Below, in pieces: positions 16,613 through 25,377 of a DNA stretch of 64,000 nt. The position numbers and the translations under genes are program-made. Numbering within the stretch: position 1 is the first letter of the stretch; each line of letters opens with the position of its first letter. The DNA is taken from assembly GCF_014490035.1 (NCBI RefSeq), contig NZ_CP061008.1, positions 5,580,001 to 5,644,000 of the forward strand. Reading direction: 5' to 3'. This stretch comes from Achromobacter xylosoxidans. Lineage in GTDB: Bacteria; Pseudomonadota; Gammaproteobacteria; Burkholderiales; Burkholderiaceae_B. The notes below the pieces were generated by a model. That model saw only the letters and a list, made by a program, of their open reading frames with translations. It was not told where the DNA came from and made no database searches.

Positions 16613-19048
16613 ATGCCGCCGAACAGAATAGCCCGCAGCCTGCGCCACCTGAGCATGGCGTGCCTGCGCGCCATGCCGCCCGTCCTGCTTTGCGTCGCCG
16701 CGCTCTACTGCGGGCGCCAACAGATCCAACGGCGCCACGCCGACCTGATGCGGCTGGACTTCGCGACCATCGTGCAGACCAACATCTGGCTGTTCGCCTG
16801 CACCTTGCTGTTGCTGGCCGCCGGACTCTATGCCGGCGCGCTGCTCTGGTTCTGGTGCCGCCGCCGCATCATCCTGCCGGCGAGAGCGGCGCGGCAGGCG
16901 CTGGCCGAGTGCGAGGCGCTCTGCCGAACGATGCTCGCCACGGCGCCTTGCGCGCTATGTGCGCTCTCGCGCGAGAACGGCCGGCTGGTCTTCGGCAACG
17001 CCTTGGCGCTGCAATGGTTGGGCGCGGGCGCCGGCCAGGTCTTGCCCGACACACCCGACGCCAGACGCCTCTTGATGCAAGCCCTGCAAGCACGGGAGCC
17101 CGGCAACATTGAGGCATTCAAAACCCATGACGGCCGCAGGCTGACGGTAGCCTATGCCCCGACTCGATACCGCCGGCAGGATGTGGTGCTGTGCGCCTTC
17201 GCCGACATCAGCGCACGCGCCGACATGGAGCGTCTACTGAAACGCGCAAAGGCTCAGGCAGACAGGCTCTACGAATCCGGGGCGGGCATCCTGTCCGCCA
17301 TCAACCGCGAAATCCGCACGCCGCTGCATGGGGTATTGGGCACCCTTGAGGTGTTGGGCATGACGGCGCTGAACGAAGAACAGCGCCAACACGTCGACCG
17401 CGTCCAGAACGCATCCCTCGCGCTGCAGCAGCTTACGGACGATCTGCTCGACATCGCCCGGATAGAATCAGGCCAGTTCTCCCTGGAAACCGGCGCATTC
17501 GATCCCCTCGAGCTGGTCGAAAGCACGGTCGCGGCCCATGCTCCGATAGCAGAACGCAAGGGGTTGATCATCTATGGCTGCCTGGACACCTCGGTACCGA
17601 ACTGCGTCACCGGCGACGCCGGACGCATCCGGCAGATACTGAACAACCTGCTGAGCAACGCCATCAAGTTCACGGATTCCGGCCACGTCGTCGCCAGGCT
17701 GTGTGCGCAGGCCATGCCAGACGCCAGGGTCCGCCTGGACCTGCAGGTTGCCGATAGCGGTATTGGCATCGCCGCAGCCCAGCAGGCCAAACTGTTCGAA
17801 CCCTTCCATCAGGCCGCTGCCGGAACGCAGGCCGCGCGCGGCGCGGGCCTGGGTCTGGGTCTGTTTCTTTGCGCCCGCCTGGCGGCGCTCATGGGAACCC
17901 GTATCCAGGTCATCAGCGAACCTGGGCTGGGCAGCAGCTTCTCCATTTCCTTCATGGTGGACCGGGCGGACGCGTTGGCCTATACGCCACCGCTGTTGCA
18001 GGGTCTAAGCGTGCTGGTGCGCAGCGCCCGCAAGGAAGCGGGCGAGAGCGTGGCCCAGTGGCTGCGGCAATGGGGGGCCCAGTCCCGAACCGTCCCCGCA
18101 GGCATCGTCGCCAACGGCAACGAGGCTGGCATGTTGGTCGACCTGGCCTTGCACAAGAATGCCGAACATGCGCCCTGGAGAGGGCCGCGCATCGTGGCGG
18201 GAAGCGCACGCAGCGGCGGCGGCACGGTCCTGGTAGACCGCCATTCCGCGCGCGAGATCGGCTACGCGGTACAACACCTGATGCAAGGCGGAACAGATCG
18301 GCCCCCGCATGCCGCGCTGCCTGCCCACCGCCTCCTGAACCTGCGCGTCCTGGTCGTGGAGAGCGATCTCATCAACCAGGCCACGCTGCAGGATCAGCTC
18401 GCGCGCCTGGGCTGCCACGCCACGGTCGCCTCGGACGGGGCCGAAGGACTGGCATTGTGGAACATACAGCCCTACGACCTGGTCATGGCGGACGCCGACA
18501 TGCCCGGCATGAACGGCTACGCGTTCGCCGCGGCCCTGCGCGCCCAGGGCGCGACGGTCCCCATCCTTGCCCTGGTCACAAGCACGCCCCGCGCAGAGGA
18601 ACAGCGGTGCGCAGCGGCCGACATGAACGGCTGGCTCGCCAAACCGATAGGCCTGCGCACGCTCAGGCAACGGCTCCAGGCATACGCCGCCGCACCTGCC
18701 CGCAAGCCCGACCGGCCGGCTGCCCCGCTACAGAGCACCGCCGAACCGCCGCGGCCCGGCAAGCCGGTGGTTCCCGCCAAGTACAAGGCCGTCTTTCTCG
18801 AAACCATGGACAAGGATCTGGTTCGGCTGGAAGCCTCGATGAAGAGCGGCGACAACGCCGATATCCGCGCTTTGCTGCATCGTATACGCGGCGGCCTGGC
18901 CGCAGTGCACATGGCCCCTCTGCTGGCCCAGGCCGATGATCTTGCCGCCCTGCACCGCAAGGACGGCCTGGGCGGCGCCATGCCCCAGCAGGTGGCCTCC
19001 TTTGTCGCGCAGTTGCGAGACAAGATGCTCGAGATCGCGAAAGCGTAA
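16613..19048 (+). CDS. Hybrid histidine-kinase-like protein 2 (HisKA without His, HATPase, REC, HPt)
   Basis: 811 residues. Two helices (about 22-35 and 60-85) enclose only a short periplasmic loop. A PAS-like segment is followed by a HisKA-like region in which the H-box reads INREIRTP: Arg232 (codon CGC at 17306) replaces the phospho-accepting His. The HATPase keeps NNLLSNAIKF, VADSGIGI and a GLGLGLF G-box. The receiver keeps Asp627 (MADADMP) and the Lys of AKPIG, but its first acidic pair reads ES rather than ED. A C-terminal HPt domain has His756 in LLHRIRGG. It therefore looks unable to autophosphorylate in the usual way but able to relay through its HPt. Confidence 0.92.
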   Translation: MPPNRIARSLRHLSMACLRAMPPVLLCVAALYCGRQQIQRRHADLMRLDFATIVQTNIWLFACTLLLLAAGLYAGALLWFWCRRRIILPARAARQALAECEALCRTMLATAPCALCALSRENGRLVFGNALALQWLGAGAGQVLPDTPDARRLLMQALQAREPGNIEAFKTHDGRRLTVAYAPTRYRRQDVVLCAFADISARADMERLLKRAKAQADRLYESGAGILSAINREIRTPLHGVLGTLEVLGMTALNEEQRQHVDRVQNASLALQQLTDDLLDIARIESGQFSLETGAFDPLELVESTVAAHAPIAERKGLIIYGCLDTSVPNCVTGDAGRIRQILNNLLSNAIKFTDSGHVVARLCAQAMPDARVRLDLQVADSGIGIAAAQQAKLFEPFHQAAAGTQAARGAGLGLGLFLCARLAALMGTRIQVISEPGLGSSFSISFMVDRADALAYTPPLLQGLSVLVRSARKEAGESVAQWLRQWGAQSRTVPAGIVANGNEAGMLVDLALHKNAEHAPWRGPRIVAGSARSGGGTVLVDRHSAREIGYAVQHLMQGGTDRPPHAALPAHRLLNLRVLVVESDLINQATLQDQLARLGCHATVASDGAEGLALWNIQPYDLVMADADMPGMNGYAFAAALRAQGATVPILALVTSTPRAEEQRCAAADMNGWLAKPIGLRTLRQRLQAYAAAPARKPDRPAAPLQSTAEPPRPGKPVVPAKYKAVFLETMDKDLVRLEASMKSGDNADIRALLHRIRGGLAAVHMAPLLAQADDLAALHRKDGLGGAMPQQVASFVAQLRDKMLEIAKA

Positions 19049-19104
19049 ATCAGCGAAGTCAGACTCGCCCCCCTTCTTTGAAAGGCCGCGTTCACTCGGC
19101 GCGA

Positions 19105-19172
19105 GGCCATTGGGAACAATTGAGAATATTCCCATGGCCCATGCAGTGGGTGATTTCTAGAATCAACCACTG
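19105..19172. promoter_or_regulatory. Two adjacent imperfect palindromes before the EAL-like/fimbrial genes
   Basis: The first has arms GGCCATTGGGAA (19105-19116) and TTCCCATGGCC (19129-19139), differing by one bulged base. The second, 19144-19172, has outer arms CAGTGG/CCACTG and inner arms TGATT/AATCA around TCTAG. There is no T-run, so an operator pair fits better than a terminator. They lie in the 135-bp gap before the degenerate EAL gene. Confidence 0.55.
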
Positions 19173-19183
19173 CAAACGAATGC

Positions 19184-20053
19184 ATGCCATGCGCGCAAGC
19201 GCCGTCGCCATCCTGGCCGACAACGCGCAGGCATGCGCTACTACCGAAAATGGAATATCTCCCTTGCGGTGGCGTCGGCTTACGCCCCGCGCGTCAGCCC
19301 TCGGCGCTAGTCGGTTATCAACCCGTCTTCTCCGCCGATGGCCGGGTTTGCGAATACGCATTGCCTGACCTGCCCGCGGCCGAAGCGACCCGACATTTCA
19401 TCGATGATCCCGCCGCTCACAGACTGCACGACACGCTGCATCTCTTCCGGCAGGGACATCAGGGCATTCCCCTGTCATTCAGCTATGCGCTCGATGCCCC
19501 GCGCATCGAGTGGTCGGCGCGAAACGTATGCACCGAGCTAGACCTGTCGCTGGAGCGAAGCCGCCTGCACTTAGGCGCGGCCCCCGCCGACGGCGTCGCG
19601 GCAGGCCCGAGCTATCCCGCATCGCTGTTCACCTTGAACATACCCATGACGTGGGATCTGCTGCCGGACGCCGAACTGCACAAGAACCGGCATGATTTCA
19701 ATGCCGGCCTGCGAGTGAGGATCAATCCCACGCTGGTGGAGGGCCGGCCAAACACGCACGGCGTGCTGCGCGTCGTGGGCCTGCACCTGAAGATTCCGGA
19801 GCGCATCTCAGAACAGCCCATGCTGAATGGCAAGTTCTTTTCCCTGCTGCAACGCGCCCAGGCATTCAAGCTGCCGGTGCTGGTCTCGGATATCAACCAT
19901 GCCATCGATTTTCACTGGCTGCGGTCGTTTCCAAACCTGATGTTCCAGGGAGATCTGCTATCCCCGCGCATCGGTGCGGACAGCCTGGACTTGTTGCTGA
20001 CGATGGGCGGCGACAGATGGCGGGACTTCAAGGTTGGAGGCCAGATTCGATAG
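19184..20053 (+). CDS. Degenerate EAL-domain protein (probably non-catalytic)
   Basis: Up to 289 residues; an internal ATG at 19250 is an alternative start, and neither has a strong ribosome site. The fold pattern of an EAL domain is visible: GYQPVFSADG at the start, VVGLHLKI in the middle, then AQAFKLPVLVSDINHAID and FQGDLLSPR, which matches the QG motif near the end of EAL domains. The catalytic signature is lost: EYALP stands where EALxR is expected, and DDFG and AEGVE are absent. Such proteins (YdiV-like) act by binding proteins or c-di-GMP. Its position between the kinase genes and the fimbrial operon suggests a regulator of fimbriation. Confidence 0.7.
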   Translation: MPCAQAPSPSWPTTRRHALLPKMEYLPCGGVGLRPARQPSALVGYQPVFSADGRVCEYALPDLPAAEATRHFIDDPAAHRLHDTLHLFRQGHQGIPLSFSYALDAPRIEWSARNVCTELDLSLERSRLHLGAAPADGVAAGPSYPASLFTLNIPMTWDLLPDAELHKNRHDFNAGLRVRINPTLVEGRPNTHGVLRVVGLHLKIPERISEQPMLNGKFFSLLQRAQAFKLPVLVSDINHAIDFHWLRSFPNLMFQGDLLSPRIGADSLDLLLTMGGDRWRDFKVGGQIR

Positions 20054-20087
20054 CCTCGCGGCATTCCGCCAGCATCGGGATCAGAAC

Positions 20088-20159
20088 GAGAAATTTCTCA
20101 GACCTGGACTTAGGTTGAACAAGGATGATGCATGGGTTCGGACGCACACGAAGCGTCCG
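20088..20159 (+). promoter_or_regulatory. Palindrome and hairpin upstream of the major pilin gene
   Basis: GAGAAATTTCTC (20088-20099) is a perfect 12-bp palindrome. Further on, CGGACGC (20139-20145) and GCGTCCG (20153-20159) form a perfect 7-bp hairpin with a 7-nt loop. The 172-bp gap before the pilin gene should hold the fimbrial promoter. No clear -35/-10 pair was seen. Confidence 0.45.
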
Positions 20160-20225
20160 CTACACAACCCCGCCTTCAACAACTCTCGAAGGCATTCATT
20201 CAACTTCAACTCCAGGTTTTCATCC

Positions 20226-20747
20226 ATGAAACTGAACAAGATCCTGATCGCACTGGGATTGGCTGGCGCGTTTGCGGGCGTGGCGCATGCCGCTACCCCA
20301 GCAGAGAAAACCGTCACAAAGAGCATCACCCTGACGGCTCAGATCAACGACGCGATTTTCGTGTCCAAGCCCGACGGCTCCACCTGGTACGGCACCGAAG
20401 AGCTCGAACCGGCAGACTACAGGCAGCTGACATTCTCCAAGACGCTGCCGATCCGCATATTTTCGAAGACCGCTGGGATCAACGTCAAGCTCTCCCAACC
20501 TCTGAAAATGTCCAACGGACACCTCGAGATGACCAACGCACAGGTGATCTTGACCCACGCCGCAGGCGACCAAGTCCTGGCATACGACAAACCCAACAAG
20601 ATTACCCAGGTCGTGCAGGGCAACGGCGGCTTTGACGAAATCCACAATCTGGAAATCTCAGTGGACAGCCCCCAGCAAACCAACGGCCAGCCCACCAACG
20701 GCAGCTACAGCGGCAATCTGGTCATGCTCTTCGAGCCGGCCCCTTAA
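20226..20747 (+). CDS. CS1-type fimbrial major subunit
   Basis: 173 residues. The signal peptide ends at GVAHA/ATP. The mature part begins with an EKTVTKSITLTAQI strand and ends in SYSGNLVMLFEPAP, the pattern of CS1/alpha-clade pilins (CooA/CfaB relatives). No cysteine pair is present, as is usual for this class. The longer upstream reading (from 20034) overlaps the EAL-like gene and is rejected. First gene of a seven-gene operon; a hairpin follows it, as expected if pilin mRNA is made in excess over usher mRNA. Confidence 0.88.
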   Translation: MKLNKILIALGLAGAFAGVAHAATPAEKTVTKSITLTAQINDAIFVSKPDGSTWYGTEELEPADYRQLTFSKTLPIRIFSKTAGINVKLSQPLKMSNGHLEMTNAQVILTHAAGDQVLAYDKPNKITQVVQGNGGFDEIHNLEISVDSPQQTNGQPTNGSYSGNLVMLFEPAP

Positions 20748-20770
20748 GCCTCGCTCGACCATCGTTCTCC

Positions 20771-20790
20771 AGAGCCCCGTCCGGGGCTCT
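20771..20790 (+). terminator. Intra-operon hairpin between pilin and usher genes
   Basis: Stem AGAGCCCCG/CGGGGCTCT with a 2-nt loop, followed by a pyrimidine-rich stretch (TCCTTCCCCC) rather than pure T. Likely a partial terminator or an mRNA 3' end protector that sets pilin:usher stoichiometry. Confidence 0.7.
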
Positions 20791-20816
20791 TCCTTCCCCC
20801 TTATGGATTGCAGGGC

Positions 20817-23078
20817 ATGCGCGCTCATCGGGTTTCCTTTTGCCTCAAAAAAATCCTGCCGTGCGTGCTTGCCGCTACCTCCACCCAGGTCTTTGCGCAA
20901 GTGAAGATTTCCTACGGCATCCCCGAAGGCTTCAGCGCGGTTGAAATGGACAATAGCGCAAGCTACGTCTCCAGCTTCAACGGCAGGACGCTGCCCGGAT
21001 TGATCGCCTATTCGCTGGAGCAGAACCGGCTCGCGTTCGACCCGGTCAAGTATGCGGAAAACGGTATCACGGTGGAAGAAATAGAAACCATCCGCCAGGT
21101 AGTTTCCGCGGTCGACTACAAGCAATGCGTCAACGGTTGTGACGTGCGCGTGGCGGAACACTACGTCACCATCGACAAGATCCGCCGCACATTGCAGATC
21201 AGAAGCTCGCGCGACGACTACCTATCTCCCGCGACCACCTGGGGGCTGATCAACAATCAGTCCCTGGACCTGCGCGGATCCTCCGACAGCTATCGCGCCA
21301 TGAATCTCAGCGGCACGACATGGCTGGGCCTGCCGCTGCGCAGCTTCGGCTACATGAGCTGGTACGGCAGCCGCAATCGCATGCGCGGCCGCAGCAATGG
21401 CGGTCAAGGGATATCCTCTTACTTCCTGCAGAAGAATTTTCACGGCACCTACGTGCGGGCAGGCAAGCAGAACAGCCTCGACTACGCCTCGGGCTCGGTC
21501 AGCACCATGCTGTCGCCCAGCTTCGATCAGTTCGTCACCATCGGCAGCCAGAACCATTTGCGGGCCGACCGCGATACGGGTTCGCTGGTGCTGTATTCCA
21601 CCGCCGAAGGAAACTACGAGTTCTACCGCAACGGGCGTCTCATCCTGAAGCGGCCCGCCATACTCGGCCGCAATGAAATCAGCTTCATCGACCTGCCTGG
21701 CGGCTACTACCCGGTGGAGATCCGGCTGGTGGACCGCAACGGCAATCTGATCAACCGCGAAACGCGCGACATCAACAACCTGAATTTCAACGGCGGCGGC
21801 GGCAATTCCTGGCACATGACCGCGGGCAAGGAAATGGGCGCAGGCGGCCAGCTGCTTCAAGCTGCCGTCAGCCGCAACCTGAGCCAGTTCTACCTGAACG
21901 CCTCGTTCATCAGCGGCGACCAGTCCCGCTGGGCGGGCGAGCTGAACATCACGCGCCCCTCCCGCATCGGCACGGCTGACCTCACTCCCACAGTGGGCGT
22001 CCTAGGCGGCGAACGCGGCGCGGGCGGCTATTTCAACCTGTCGATGAACGATCCCTTGCTGGGCAGCCTCTCGGCCAGCCGCTATCAGATTTCAGACGTA
22101 TCGCGCTTCTATTGGGGCGCGCCCAGCACCAGCTTTTCATACAGCAGAAGCGTGGGCGATGTCATGCTGGGCTACAACTACAACAAGCACAGCCGCGGCG
22201 AAATACAGCAAGCCGAAGCGCGCTGGAACTACCGCCCCAACGGCCTGTGGTCGACCTTTTCCCTGGGCGTGCAAAAGGGCGGGTACGGCCGGGGCGACGA
22301 CGGCTACGCCGTGTACTTCAACATGAGCTGGACCCTGGACGAGACGCAAGCCAGCTTCCGCGCGGCCCGTCAGGGCGGCGAAACGCAACTCAGCGGCGAC
22401 TATCGCAAGGATTTCGAGGACAGCTACGGCACCTCGACGGCTGGCGTCACGGTCAACCGGAGCAGCACAAGCAACAGCGTCAATGTTTACGGCAGCCGCT
22501 CCGGCACTCGTGGCGATACCTCCCTCAACCTGGGCCACAGCGACTTCGGCAGCAACGCGGATTTCAACTACCGCGGCATGCTGGCGGCCAGCGCCACGGG
22601 CATAGCGGTAGGACGCTACAGCAGCAGCGGCAGCGCCATGTTGCTGGACACGCCCGCCATCGACGGCACCGCCTACGGATTCAGCGTGGAAGGCCATCCG
22701 GTCGGCGGCGGCAGCACCTACGCCGTACCGCTAGGCCAATACCGCGACGTTCCCTTCGCCCGCGTCCTGAGCAACAGCGAGCACATGGACATGAGCATCG
22801 AAGTCCCTGCCAACGTCGTGCGCGCCCATCCTGGTCAGGTGTACGCGGCGCAAGCCAAGGTGGCGATCAACATGGTCTACAGCGGCATCCTGATGGATCC
22901 GTCCGACAAGCCCCTGGGCGGAACCATCCAGGAAACTGGCGACACGGCGTACCCCAACGGACTGTTCTCCATCGCCAGCAAGACGGTGCTTACCAAGATC
23001 ACGCTGCGGCAACCCGGCAGGAACTACACCTGCGACCTCGGCAACGCCATCAACGGCAGCTACTACCGCTGCCGATAA
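20817..23078 (+). CDS. CS1-type outer-membrane fimbrial usher (TcfC/CooC-like)
   Basis: 753 residues from the ATG at 20817; a TTG nine bases earlier is less likely. A signal peptide (CVLAATSTQVFAQ) is followed by an N-terminal domain with a CVNGC pair, a long beta-barrel region rich in Tyr, Ser and Gly with many alternating strands, and a C-terminal domain ending in a second cysteine pair (YTCDLGNAINGSYYRCR). It should form the secretion and assembly pore for the fimbria. It is shorter than classical FimD ushers, in line with the CS1/alpha clade. Confidence 0.9.
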   Translation: MRAHRVSFCLKKILPCVLAATSTQVFAQVKISYGIPEGFSAVEMDNSASYVSSFNGRTLPGLIAYSLEQNRLAFDPVKYAENGITVEEIETIRQVVSAVDYKQCVNGCDVRVAEHYVTIDKIRRTLQIRSSRDDYLSPATTWGLINNQSLDLRGSSDSYRAMNLSGTTWLGLPLRSFGYMSWYGSRNRMRGRSNGGQGISSYFLQKNFHGTYVRAGKQNSLDYASGSVSTMLSPSFDQFVTIGSQNHLRADRDTGSLVLYSTAEGNYEFYRNGRLILKRPAILGRNEISFIDLPGGYYPVEIRLVDRNGNLINRETRDINNLNFNGGGGNSWHMTAGKEMGAGGQLLQAAVSRNLSQFYLNASFISGDQSRWAGELNITRPSRIGTADLTPTVGVLGGERGAGGYFNLSMNDPLLGSLSASRYQISDVSRFYWGAPSTSFSYSRSVGDVMLGYNYNKHSRGEIQQAEARWNYRPNGLWSTFSLGVQKGGYGRGDDGYAVYFNMSWTLDETQASFRAARQGGETQLSGDYRKDFEDSYGTSTAGVTVNRSSTSNSVNVYGSRSGTRGDTSLNLGHSDFGSNADFNYRGMLAASATGIAVGRYSSSGSAMLLDTPAIDGTAYGFSVEGHPVGGGSTYAVPLGQYRDVPFARVLSNSEHMDMSIEVPANVVRAHPGQVYAAQAKVAINMVYSGILMDPSDKPLGGTIQETGDTAYPNGLFSIASKTVLTKITLRQPGRNYTCDLGNAINGSYYRCR

Positions 23079-23102
23079 CCTGATATCCGAAGAGGAACCA
23101 CG

Positions 23103-23786
23103 ATGCCACGCAAGACCCTGCTCACGCTATTCGCTTCGATGCTGCTGGCCGCGCCGTCGGCCCAAGCCGAAGGCGAGCTGCTGGTGATGCCGGCCCGGAT
23201 CAAGGTCTTCAATGGCCACGACTACGGCGTCACCGTCAAGAACGTTGGCGACGCGCCGCTCTACCTGTCGGCCACGCTGCAGAAGGTGAAGAATCCCGGC
23301 TTCGACCCCGAGGAGCAGGTGCCGCTGAGCCAACTCGAGCATCCCGGCCTGCTCGCCAGTCCGGACAAATTGATGCTGGGACCGGGCCAAAGCCGCGCGA
23401 TCAGCCTGAAGTCGCTATCCGTGCCCACCGCGGAAGAGATGTACCGCCTGTACGTCGTGCCAGTGAGGGCGATGCAGGTCGAAGAGGCGCCCCAGGACAA
23501 GATCAGCGCGCCCATGTCAGTTTCCATAGGTTATGGCGTGCTGGTCCAGCACATGCCTCCTCCGGGTCAGCAACGGTCGGGCTGGTCGCATCGCTGCGAA
23601 GACGCGGGTGTGAGGCTGGAGAATACCGGCAATGTGTCGCTGGTCCTGGCGGATATCGCATCGCCGGACCGCAAGCAGGAGCAGAACCGGGTGGTGTTGT
23701 TTCCCGGCATGTCGCGGCGCTTCGAGGGCAAGAAGCTCACGATGCTGATCGGCGATGCGCCGCAGGGTTTCGATTGCCGCGGATGA
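23103..23786 (+). CDS. Periplasmic fimbrial chaperone 1 (two-domain, CS1/TcfB type)
   Basis: 227 residues. The signal peptide ends at AQA. An N-terminal Ig-like domain has PARIKVFNG, SPDKLMLGPGQSRAISL and a YGVLVQ edge strand. It is followed by a second domain with a Cys pair (HRCED and FDCRG). It should cap and fold pilin subunits by donor-strand complementation. It lies 24 bp after the usher and 28 bp before the adhesin candidate. Confidence 0.87.
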   Translation: MPRKTLLTLFASMLLAAPSAQAEGELLVMPARIKVFNGHDYGVTVKNVGDAPLYLSATLQKVKNPGFDPEEQVPLSQLEHPGLLASPDKLMLGPGQSRAISLKSLSVPTAEEMYRLYVVPVRAMQVEEAPQDKISAPMSVSIGYGVLVQHMPPPGQQRSGWSHRCEDAGVRLENTGNVSLVLADIASPDRKQEQNRVVLFPGMSRRFEGKKLTMLIGDAPQGFDCRG

Positions 23787-23814
23787 GCATGGCGCAATGT
23801 ACGAGGGACCAACC

Positions 23815-24849
23815 ATGAGATTGCCGAATTTCAAAGGATGGATGATGCCGCGACCAGTTGCTGCCGTACTGGCAACAAGCGCGATGATCGCCAGTAGTGA
23901 CGCCTTGGCATGGCGGGGCATCTACTACAGCAACCTGAGCAACGGCTATAGCAATTGCACCTACCAAAACAATGGCAATGGCACCAGCACGCTGGGCGTG
24001 ACCATCAGCTATAAGAACATTCAAGGTCACCTAGGCAGGCATAGCGGGTGGTTCCAGAGCCGAGGAATCCTTATATACACCTATGAGAAAGATGGCAAAC
24101 TGCAGCAGTCTGGTCACTATGCCAGTGCAGTCTACATGGATGGCGTTCGGCACTGGGGTAGAACAAGCGGCATTGACTACGCATCCTACGATAACAGTGA
24201 TTCCCGTTACGCCACGAGCTGGCGCGATCCATCCGCGAGAGTCGTGCGGGTAACGGTCGTTATCGATAACAAGCACCTTGCACCGTGGCCTGCCATTGGG
24301 GTAAGAGCAGCGAACGTCACGCAAAAGAACGACATCGTCGAAATAACCGGACTGGCCTATATCGGCGCAGACAGCTCAACGGGCAACTGCAATACCATCA
24401 CCGATCCGAAGATTCCGCCCCCACCTGAGGCTCCCAAGATCCACATGACCGCGCCGGACTGGAACCTCGGAGAGTTGCTGCCCGGAGCGCCTGCGGAAAG
24501 GCCATTTTCTGGCGCCGGCGAAGAGTTGTGCTTCACCTATGACCACCTCAAATGGACAGGATCGCGCTACGCCATCAACGCGACCAACCAGAACGGCCTG
24601 TCGGGCAATGGCTGGTACCAACTCAAGCACCTGACCTCGCCTTCCGACACGGTGCCATACCGAGTCGTGCTGCGGAACGCGACGACCAGTACCGAGGTCG
24701 CGCTGCCCAACACCGGCAATGTCGTGTCCGCCTTGGGCAACAACGGACGCGATTGCTTCATCCCCACGTTCACGGCCGACACGCCCAAGGCGGCGAAGGA
24801 AGGCGACTACAGCGACGTGCTCACCTTCACGGTCGTCGCACGACCTTAG
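23815..24849 (+). CDS. Putative fimbrial tip adhesin (two-domain)
   Basis: 344 residues. The ATG at 23815 has GAGGGA at 6 bases. The signal peptide ends at SDALA. Residues about 28-215 form a Tyr/Ser/Asn-rich candidate receptor-binding domain with Cys residues in NCTY and GNCNT. A proline-rich hinge (PPPPEAP) leads to a C-terminal pilin-like domain with Cys in LCFTY and DCFIP. The plan matches CfaE/CooD-type tip adhesins, but the binding domain resembles nothing I can name. Codon use in the first half is more AT-rich than in the neighbours, consistent with a diversifying surface domain. Confidence 0.7.
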   Translation: MRLPNFKGWMMPRPVAAVLATSAMIASSDALAWRGIYYSNLSNGYSNCTYQNNGNGTSTLGVTISYKNIQGHLGRHSGWFQSRGILIYTYEKDGKLQQSGHYASAVYMDGVRHWGRTSGIDYASYDNSDSRYATSWRDPSARVVRVTVVIDNKHLAPWPAIGVRAANVTQKNDIVEITGLAYIGADSSTGNCNTITDPKIPPPPEAPKIHMTAPDWNLGELLPGAPAERPFSGAGEELCFTYDHLKWTGSRYAINATNQNGLSGNGWYQLKHLTSPSDTVPYRVVLRNATTSTEVALPNTGNVVSALGNNGRDCFIPTFTADTPKAAKEGDYSDVLTFTVVARP

Positions 24850-24857
24850 CTCATGCC

Positions 24858-25358
24858 ATGAGCGTTCATGTCCTTCCCCGGCGATTCGCCCGCCGCACCG
24901 CGTTTATCGTCGCGGCACTCGCCCTGCCCTGGCCCCAGCACGGCCAGGGGGCCGGCATCCTGCACCTGCCGAGAGCGGAACTGCGCCTGGAACCCGGTCG
25001 AGCGCCGAGCGAACTGCTGGCGGAAAACCGTGGCGACAGCCCGCTGTATCTGGATGTGGAACAACATCTGCTCCTCAATCCCGGATCGATGCCGGAGGTG
25101 CTGGCGCCAGTTGGCGAAACAGAGCGACCCAGCTTGCTGGTCACCCCCAAGCGCCTGATTCTGGCGCCGGGACAAAAGTACCGGATGAGCGTGCGCGTCT
25201 TGCATGCGCCTGCCCGCACGCAAGTCTGGCGCATCACCTTCCGGCCTAGGGAGCGGGTGATTCTGAACGGCGGCGAGGCCGATGGCAGCGCGCCCCTGAT
25301 CATCAACATGGCGTACGGCGTTCTGATCTATCAGACCGCCGAGCACGCTCAGCCTTGA
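24858..25358 (+). CDS. Single-domain periplasmic chaperone-like protein
   Basis: 166 residues. It has a signal-like N-terminus and then only the first chaperone domain: LHLPRAELRLEPGR, a LLVTPKRLILAPGQKYRMSV segment typical of fimbrial chaperones and a final edge strand MAYGVLIYQ. It stops where chaperones 1 and 3 of the same operon continue into domain 2. The next start is only 19 bases after its stop, so no hidden second half exists. It may be a specialised chaperone for the tip or minor pilin, or a decaying copy. Confidence 0.75.
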   Translation: MSVHVLPRRFARRTAFIVAALALPWPQHGQGAGILHLPRAELRLEPGRAPSELLAENRGDSPLYLDVEQHLLLNPGSMPEVLAPVGETERPSLLVTPKRLILAPGQKYRMSVRVLHAPARTQVWRITFRPRERVILNGGEADGSAPLIINMAYGVLIYQTAEHAQP

Positions 25359-25377
25359 AACCCATGAGAACCCGGAC

